DNA of 15,459 bases from UBA6544 sp049601975 (GTDB lineage Bacteria > Pseudomonadota > Alphaproteobacteria > UBA8366). The notes under the pieces were generated by a model, which saw nothing but the letters and a program-made list of their open reading frames with translations, was not told where the DNA came from and did no database searches. The stretch lies in contig JBMYRC010000105.1 in NCBI GenBank assembly GCA_049601975.1, forward strand, positions 1 to 15,459, in the 5' to 3' direction. This document shows positions 12,107 through 15,459 of the stretch, piece after piece. Made by a program: the position numbers and the translations under genes. Every line of letters begins with the position of its first letter. The stretch's first letter is position 1.

Positions 12107-12475
12107 CTACTGGAGCTCGACCGAGGCGCCGGCTTCTTCCAGCTTACCTTTAATTTCCTCGGCTTCACTCTTCGCAACGTCTTCCTTGACGGCCTTCGGT
12201 GCACCTTCCACCAAGTCCTTCGCCTCTTTCAGGCCAAGACCGGTGATCGCACGTACTTCCTTGATGACATTGATCTTTTTGTCACCAAAGGCAGTCAGCA
12301 TGACAGTGAAGGAATCTTTGGCCTCCGCCGCCTCGGCAACCGGTGCTGCCGCTGCTGCGGCAACCGGTGCCGCTGCGGAAACGCCCCATTTCTCTTCAAG
12401 CATTTTCGAGAGCTCGGCCGCCTCAATGACGGTGAGCGCCGAGAGGTCTTCAGCGATTTTTTCCAAATCAGCCAT
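12107..12475 (-). CDS. rplL: 50S ribosomal protein L7/L12
   Basis: This is the mobile stalk protein, present in several dimers per ribosome, which recruits and stimulates translational GTPases such as EF-G and EF-Tu. With the ATG at 12475 it has 122 aa. The N-terminal dimerisation and L10-binding helices cover about 1-30, an Ala/Pro-rich hinge covers about 33-52, and the globular factor-binding domain follows with KINVIKEVRAITGLGLKEAK from residue 67. The frame stays open two codons further to a GTG (12481), giving MKMADLEK. I prefer the ATG because family members begin MADLEK and because AGGAG is 10 nt from the ATG but only 4 nt from the GTG. It follows rplJ by 53 nt. Confidence 0.96.
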   Translation of the reverse strand: MADLEKIAEDLSALTVIEAAELSKMLEEKWGVSAAAPVAAAAAAPVAEAAEAKDSFTVMLTAFGDKKINVIKEVRAITGLGLKEAKDLVEGAPKAVKEDVAKSEAEEIKGKLEEAGASVELQ

Positions 12476-12528
12476 TTTCACGTTTCTCCTAGTTCGAACC
12501 TATAAAGACTGGATCAACCCAATCTGCA

Positions 12529-13044
12529 TCACTCTCCGCTGTTGGCGGCATGAGCCCCCATGACCCTGGCGAGTTGCCCCGCCGGTGCCTGGAGTATACC
12601 CGCCACCTTGGTCGCCGGAGCTTGGAGGAGACCAACGATCTTCCCTCTAAGCGCATCCAGTGACGGCAGTCTTGCGAGCGTATTCACACCAGCTACGTCC
12701 AGCATGTCCGAGTCGAGAGCGCCGCCGACAACCGTCAGCTTTTCGTTCTCTTTCGCGAACTCAACCGCAATTCTAGCGGCTGCTACCGGGTCCTTCGAGA
12801 TGGCTATCGCCGTCGGACCCGTGAACGCATCTTCCAATGCTTCGAACTTCGTCTCCTTAATAGCAATTTTCGCTAACCGGTTTTTCGTAACCTTAAATTT
12901 ACAACCGGCCTCACGCATTTTGCTTCGGAGTTCGGTAACCTCTGCCACCGTCAGACCCGATTGATGGGTTACAACGATGAGATTGCTTTCCTCGAAGTCC
13001 TGATGCAGTTCGGCGACCAGGGCTTCCTTTTTTGATCGGTCCAC
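12529..13044 (-). CDS. rplJ: 50S ribosomal protein L10
   Basis: L10 anchors the L7/L12 stalk to 23S rRNA and, bound to L12, usually represses its own mRNA. The start is a GTG at 13042-13044, read as Met in the sequence (M/V)DRSKKEALVAEL. GGAGA lies 6 nt upstream and this matches the family N-terminus, giving 171 aa. A further 24 codons upstream are open but not family-like. The globular domain includes TKNRLAKIAI (about 53-62). The C-terminal helix contains a near-repeat, LLQAPATKVAG then ILQAPAGQLAR (about 139-160), as expected for successive L12-dimer binding sites. It follows rplA by a 257-nt structured leader and precedes rplL by 53 nt. Confidence 0.96.
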   Translation of the reverse strand: MDRSKKEALVAELHQDFEESNLIVVTHQSGLTVAEVTELRSKMREAGCKFKVTKNRLAKIAIKETKFEALEDAFTGPTAIAISKDPVAAARIAVEFAKENEKLTVVGGALDSDMLDVAGVNTLARLPSLDALRGKIVGLLQAPATKVAGILQAPAGQLARVMGAHAANSGE

Positions 13045-13050
13045 TGATCG

Positions 13051-13055
13051 TCTCC
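13051..13055 (-). promoter_or_regulatory. Ribosome-binding site that fixes the rplJ GTG start
   Basis: GGAGA on the minus strand sits 6 nt before the GTG at 13042-13044. This supports a start 24 codons inside the longest open frame, where the L10 family similarity begins. Confidence 0.8.
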
Positions 13056-13139
13056 AATTTGGTTGCACATGGACGTGGCGTCCTCTGCATTGCCGTCTCA
13101 ACCACATCCGGTTCAACTGTCCGCGAGGTTCAAACCAAC

Positions 13140-13151
13140 GGGCATATGCCC
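13140..13151. repeat. 12-bp perfect palindrome in the rplJ leader
   Basis: GGGCATATGCCC is a perfect palindrome about 96 nt before the rplJ start. In RNA it could form a 4-bp hairpin with an AUAU loop, or a dimer contact; in DNA it could be a protein site. No specific binder is recognised. Confidence 0.4.
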
Positions 13152-13201
13152 ACTGAATTAGGTCTTCCCCTCTGCCTCATGCCGGCCGGTTTCCCGTTTA
13201 G

Positions 13202-13219
13202 GTGTCCCCGAAGGGACAC
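13202..13219 (-). other. UUCG-tetraloop hairpin in the rplJ leader
   Basis: On the RNA strand a perfect 7-bp stem, GTGTCCC/GGGACAC, closes a TTCG loop with a C-G pair. This is the exceptionally stable cUUCGg tetraloop. No T run follows, so it is a structural element rather than a terminator. Confidence 0.7.
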
Positions 13220-13267
13220 ACCCGCAATCTCGGACAGAACAACAGAAACCCCGAAAGGTCTCCGCCA

Positions 13268-13296
13268 TCCGCCGCCGAGCAAAACCCGGCGACGAA
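13268..13296 (-). other. Hairpin just after rplA
   Basis: TTCGTCGCCG pairs with CGGCGGCGGA around a 9-nt loop on the RNA strand: 10 bp including two wobbles, starting 5 nt after the rplA stop. There is no following T run. It may protect the rplKA message from 3' decay or form part of the L10 leader fold. Confidence 0.5.
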
Positions 13297-13301
13297 ATTC
13301 C

Positions 13302-14003
13302 TTAGTCGTTACCAAGCGCGTTTGGCATATCCAATTTGATACCCGGTCCCATTGTCGAACTGATGGACGCTTTCATGATATAGGTACCCTTCACGCCTGA
13401 CGGCTTGGCCTTACTAATCGCGCCGATAAATGCCCGCACGTTCTCGGCCAGGGCCTGCTCGTCGAAACTCGCCTTGCCGACACCGGCATGTACGATGCCC
13501 GCCTTCTCGCAGCGGAACTGAACTTCCCCGCCCTTCGCCGCTTGTACGGCGGTCGCGACATCTTGCGTAACGGTACCAAGCTTCGGGTTCGGCATCAGAC
13601 CTTTGGGGCCCAAGACCTTACCTAAGCGGCCGACAACAGCCATCATATCGGGTGTAGCAATACAGCGATCAAATTCGATTTCGCCGGCTTGAATTTTCTC
13701 CGCCAGATCTTCGGCTCCGACGATATCCGCGCCGGCATTCTTGGCGTCTTCGGCCTTCGCGTCCTTGGCGAAAACCGCAACTCGCATCGACTTACCCGTT
13801 CCGTGGGGCAATTGCACGACACCGCGCACTTGCTGATCGGAATGGCGGGGGTCAATGCCCAAATTCATTGCAATTTCAATAGTTTCGTCGAATTTCACCT
13901 TGGCGTTGTCCTTGATAAACTTCACCGCATCTTCGACGCTGTAAAACGCCTCCGGGTCACGGTCTTCATTCGACGACTTCATACGTTTACTGACTTTAGC
14001 CAT
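13302..14003 (-). CDS. rplA: 50S ribosomal protein L1
   Basis: L1 forms the mobile L1 stalk that helps release E-site tRNA, and it is commonly the repressor of its own rplKA operon. The protein is 233 aa, normal for bacteria. The hallmark LGPKGLMPNPK lies at about 131-141 and GGEVQFRCEKAGIVHAGVGK at about 158-177. The start MAKVSKRMKS at 14003 has GGAGG 8 nt upstream; that site overlaps the last codons of rplK. The gap to rplK is 3 nt, which implies coupled translation. A hairpin in the rplK leader (14459-14489) resembles the L1 site of 23S rRNA, which suggests feedback control by this protein. Confidence 0.98.
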   Translation of the reverse strand: MAKVSKRMKSSNEDRDPEAFYSVEDAVKFIKDNAKVKFDETIEIAMNLGIDPRHSDQQVRGVVQLPHGTGKSMRVAVFAKDAKAEDAKNAGADIVGAEDLAEKIQAGEIEFDRCIATPDMMAVVGRLGKVLGPKGLMPNPKLGTVTQDVATAVQAAKGGEVQFRCEKAGIVHAGVGKASFDEQALAENVRAFIGAISKAKPSGVKGTYIMKASISSTMGPGIKLDMPNALGND

Positions 14004-14006
14004 GGT

Positions 14007-14438
14007 TTAACCCTCCACAACTTCGACGCCCATCGAGCGCGCCGTGCCTTCGATGATTTTCATCGCGGCTTCAACATCATTTGCATTCAAGTCGGGCATT
14101 TTCGCTTCAGCAATTTCCCGCACTTGGCTTTTCTTGACCCGGCCGATGATCTCGCGGCCAACTTCCGACGCACCCTTCTGCAATCCCGCGGCCTTCTTAA
14201 TGAAGAAACTCGCGGGCGCCGTCTTGGTAACGAACGAAAAGCTGCGATCCGCATAGGCGGTGATAATCACCGGGATCGGCATGCCTTGTTCCATCTCCTG
14301 CGTCGCCGCATTGAACGCCTTGCAGAATTCCATGATGTTTAGGCCGCGCTGGCCTAGCGCCGGCCCCACTGGTGGCGAAGGATTCGCCTGCCCAGCCGGT
14401 ATTTCCAGCTTTATATAACCCTCAATCTTCTTTGCCAT
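14007..14438 (-). CDS. rplK: 50S ribosomal protein L11
   Basis: L11 binds the GTPase-associated region of 23S rRNA beside the L10/L12 stalk. It is the target region of thiostrepton and the platform sensed by RelA during the stringent response. The 143-aa length is normal. The N-terminal proline-rich segment NPSPPVGPALGQRGLNIMEF occupies about 19-38, and the C-terminal rRNA-binding domain ends with the conserved EGTARSMG near residue 130. The start MAKKIEGYIK at 14438 has GAGGG 6 nt upstream. It begins 69 nt after nusG and ends 3 nt before rplA. Confidence 0.98.
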   Translation of the reverse strand: MAKKIEGYIKLEIPAGQANPSPPVGPALGQRGLNIMEFCKAFNAATQEMEQGMPIPVIITAYADRSFSFVTKTAPASFFIKKAAGLQKGASEVGREIIGRVKKSQVREIAEAKMPDLNANDVEAAMKIIEGTARSMGVEVVEG

Positions 14439-14458
14439 GTACTTCCCTCTCTAAGGGT

Positions 14459-14489
14459 GTGCGGTACGGCCTTGGCAAGCCTCCCGCAC
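14459..14489 (-). promoter_or_regulatory. Candidate L1-binding operator hairpin before rplK
   Basis: On the RNA strand the outer stem GTGCGG/CCGCAC (6 bp) leads to an asymmetric internal loop (GA on the 5' side, GTA on the 3' side). An upper stem of GGCTT against AAGGCC follows. The 5' side contains GGGAGGCUU, which from memory is also the start of the L1 site in E. coli 23S rRNA (helix 76-77), where it likewise enters an internal loop. It ends 20 nt before the rplK ATG. L1 is known to repress rplKA by binding an rRNA mimic in this leader, so I infer the same here. Confidence 0.72.
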
Positions 14490-14507
14490 GATTAAATCTA
14501 AAAGGGC

Positions 14508-15038
14508 TCAGCCTTTCTCCACTTGCGAATACTCCAGATCCACAGGCGTCGCGCGCCCAAAGATGGAGACCGACACTTTGAGACGCGCTTTTTCCTCGTC
14601 CACTTCCTCGACCAAACCATTGAAGGAATTGAACGGACCGTCGCAAACCCGGACCTGCTCGCCCACCTCGAAAGTGACGGACGGCTTCGGCCGATCAACG
14701 CCTTCCTTGATCTGGTGCAAAATTCGGTCAGCTTCCGCATTGCTGATCGGCGTCGGCTTCCCGCCACCGCCCAGGAACCCGGCGACCTTTGGCGTATCTT
14801 TCACTAAATGCCAACTGTCGTCCGACATATTCATCTTGATCAAAACATACCCGGGAAAGAACTTCCGCTCGGCATTGACCTTGGAGCCTCGGCGAAGTTC
14901 TACAACTTCCTCCATCGGCACCAAAACCTCTTCGATGTCATCGTCTAGACCCTTCTGTACGGCTTGCTCCTTAATCGAATCGCAAACCTTCCGTTCGAAG
15001 CCCGAATAGACGTGCACTACATACCACCGTTGTGCCAT
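14508..15038 (-). CDS. nusG: Transcription termination/antitermination factor NusG
   Basis: NusG binds the beta-prime clamp to suppress pausing and contacts Rho or ribosomal S10 through its second domain. The 176-aa protein has the N-terminal NGN domain at about 1-115, starting RWYVVHVYSGFE and including FFPGYVLI at 60-67. A linker follows, then a C-terminal KOW domain at about 124-176 with GPFNSFNGLVEEVDEEKARL and IFGRATPVDL. The start MAQRWYVV at 15038 has GGAGG 7 nt upstream, inside the end of secE, and the two genes are 3 nt apart. A glycine-rich GGGGKP stretch occurs at about 90-95. It is followed by the rplK leader. Confidence 0.98.
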   Translation of the reverse strand: MAQRWYVVHVYSGFERKVCDSIKEQAVQKGLDDDIEEVLVPMEEVVELRRGSKVNAERKFFPGYVLIKMNMSDDSWHLVKDTPKVAGFLGGGGKPTPISNAEADRILHQIKEGVDRPKPSVTFEVGEQVRVCDGPFNSFNGLVEEVDEEKARLKVSVSIFGRATPVDLEYSQVEKG

Positions 15039-15041
15039 GCC

Positions 15042-15239
15042 TTAGCCTCCAATCCCGAGAACCAGTTCGATTAACTGCGCGATGATCTGGTCGGTCAAAA
15101 GAAAAAACAGCGACGCACAGACGCTCATGACGAACACCATCGCGGTCGTCACGCCCGTCTCCTTGCGGCTCGGCCATGTAACCTTGCTTACTTCTTGACG
15201 CACTTCCCGCATAAATCTCGCAGGATTTGTCTTGGCCAT
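15042..15239 (-). CDS. secE: Preprotein translocase subunit SecE
   Basis: SecE is the essential small membrane clamp of the SecYEG protein-conducting channel in the inner membrane. The protein has 65 aa, the short form with one membrane span (E. coli SecE has three). Residues 1-28 form the cytoplasmic amphipathic region ending in the conserved VTWPSRKET (20-28). A hydrophobic span of about 30-48 follows, then a hydrophobic C-terminus. The start at 15239 matches the family; the best ribosome-binding site, AAGGA, is rather far at 12 nt. It follows tRNA-Trp by 70 nt and precedes nusG by 3 nt. Confidence 0.96.
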   Translation of the reverse strand: MAKTNPARFMREVRQEVSKVTWPSRKETGVTTAMVFVMSVCASLFFLLTDQIIAQLIELVLGIGG

Positions 15240-15267
15240 TCTTGCCGTTATTCCTTGTTTTGAGCCA

Positions 15268-15286
15268 CCCTACCGTCTCCGGCGGG
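15268..15286 (-). other. Small hairpin between tRNA-Trp and secE
   Basis: On the RNA strand GCCG and CGGT close a GAGA (GNRA-type) loop, extended by CCC/GGG past one bulged A. It lies in the 70-nt spacer, so it may affect 3' processing of the tRNA or secE translation. The same bases contain a six-codon frame, MARRRR (15270-15290), which may be chance. Confidence 0.4.
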
Positions 15287-15309
15287 CCATACCTTAACTC
15301 TTCAAACGC

Positions 15310-15385
15310 TGGCAGGAGTGGAGGGACTCGAACCCGCAACCCCCGGTTTTGGAGACCGGTGCTCTACCAATTGAGCTACACTCCT
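15310..15385 (-). tRNA. trnW: tRNA-Trp (anticodon CCA)
   Basis: A full 76-base cloverleaf reads on the minus strand. The acceptor stem AGGAGTG/CACTCCT is followed by discriminator G and an encoded CCA end (15310-15312). The D arm is GCTC/GAGC, the anticodon stem CCGGT/ACCGG holds loop CTCCAAA with anticodon CCA at 15350-15352, and the T arm contains GGTTCGAGTCC. It decodes UGG. It sits 20 nt after a tuf stop codon and 70 nt before secE, and it is probably cut from a shared transcript. Confidence 0.98.
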
Positions 15386-15405
15386 AATAACCCGCAGCGT
15401 ATTCC

Positions 15406-15459
15406 TTATTCGACGATGCCGGTAACGACACCGGCACCGACGGTGCGACCGCCTTCGCG
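15406..15459 (-). CDS. tuf: Elongation factor Tu, 3' end only (second copy)
   Basis: The reverse strand reads REGGRTVGAGVVTGIVE followed by TAA, the C-terminal end of the third (beta-barrel) domain of EF-Tu; the rest lies beyond the right edge. REGGRTVGAGVV is nearly invariant in the family. The gene is upstream of tRNA-Trp, secE and nusG and is probably co-transcribed with them. Together with the 5' end at 1-47 it shows two tuf genes in the same orientation about 15 kb apart. Confidence 0.95.
   Translation of the reverse strand, partial: REGGRTVGAGVVTGIVE

Larger units (their letters stand above)
13045..13301 (-). promoter_or_regulatory. Structured rplJ leader (candidate L10 autoregulatory region)
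   Basis: This is a 257-nt gap in an otherwise tightly packed operon. It holds a 10-bp hairpin directly after the rplA stop (13268-13296), an imperfect GAGACC/GGTTTC hairpin, a GTGTCCC-TTCG-GGGACAC hairpin (13202-13219) and a palindrome (13140-13151). No intrinsic terminator and no convincing promoter are seen. In many bacteria the mRNA before rplJ folds into the target of the L10-L12 complex, which represses rplJL translation. The position and structure fit that role, but I have not aligned it to the known L10 leader family. Confidence 0.55.

Noticed and set aside
13045..13301. A sigma70 promoter in the rplJ leader
   Set aside because: TTGAAC and TTGTTC look like -35 boxes, but no matching -10 box follows at the right distance.
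14490..14507. A promoter for rplK between nusG and rplK (TAGATT or TTTAAT as a -10)
   Set aside because: E. coli has a promoter here, but no acceptable -35 sequence sits at 16-18 nt from either candidate.

Overview
This window is a conserved, essential 'housekeeping' stretch of what looks like an alphaproteobacterial chromosome. Every gene lies on the minus strand, so transcription runs from high to low coordinates. The assignment rests on the gene order (tuf, tRNA-Trp, secE, nusG, rplKAJL, rpoBC, rpsLG, fusA, tuf), a single-span SecE of 65 aa, an RpoB of 1387 aa with the DQTNPLSEITHKRRLSALG version of the rifampicin region, and an L10 that begins VDRSKKEALVAELHQDF. The protein flavour suggests a Rhodospirillales-like lineage, but I cannot place it more precisely without a search. 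Base composition is moderate (mid-50s % G+C by eye) and uniform. I see no sign of horizontal transfer, insertion sequences, prophage or CRISPR.

Layout in transcription order. At the right edge is the last 17 codons of one tuf gene (15406-15459). Twenty bases on is a tRNA-Trp with encoded CCA (15310-15385), then secE (15042-15239) and nusG (14508-15038). Next are rplK (14007-14438) and rplA (13302-14003), a structured 257-base leader, rplJ (12529-13044, GTG start), rplL (12107-12475), rpoB (7829-11992) and rpoC (3433-7746). The rpoC unit ends at a strong intrinsic terminator (3349-3404). A near-consensus sigma70 promoter (TTGACG-17-TAGTAT, 3277-3305) with a GC-rich discriminator follows at once. 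It drives the str operon through a leader of about 235 nt: rpsL (2664-3035), rpsG (2174-2644), fusA (75-2150) and the first 15 codons of a second tuf copy (1-47).

The genes supply the core of gene expression. They give RNA polymerase beta and beta-prime, the NusG factor that couples polymerase to ribosome or Rho, the L1 stalk, the L11/L10/L12 GTPase-associated stalk, S12 and S7, the stalk's clients EF-G and EF-Tu, and the SecE subunit of the translocon. Transcription appears to form two units, one upstream of the terminator at 3349-3404 and one downstream.

There is no undescribed multi-gene system that I can support. The most interesting material is between the genes: an L1-operator-like hairpin just before rplK that copies the GGGAGGCUU string of the 23S L1 site; a structured rplJ leader with a cUUCGg hairpin; stable hairpins between rplL/rpoB and rpoB/rpoC; and a long str leader carrying a possible attenuator. 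The rpsL-rpsG gap is only 19 nt, too short for an E. coli-style S7 operator.
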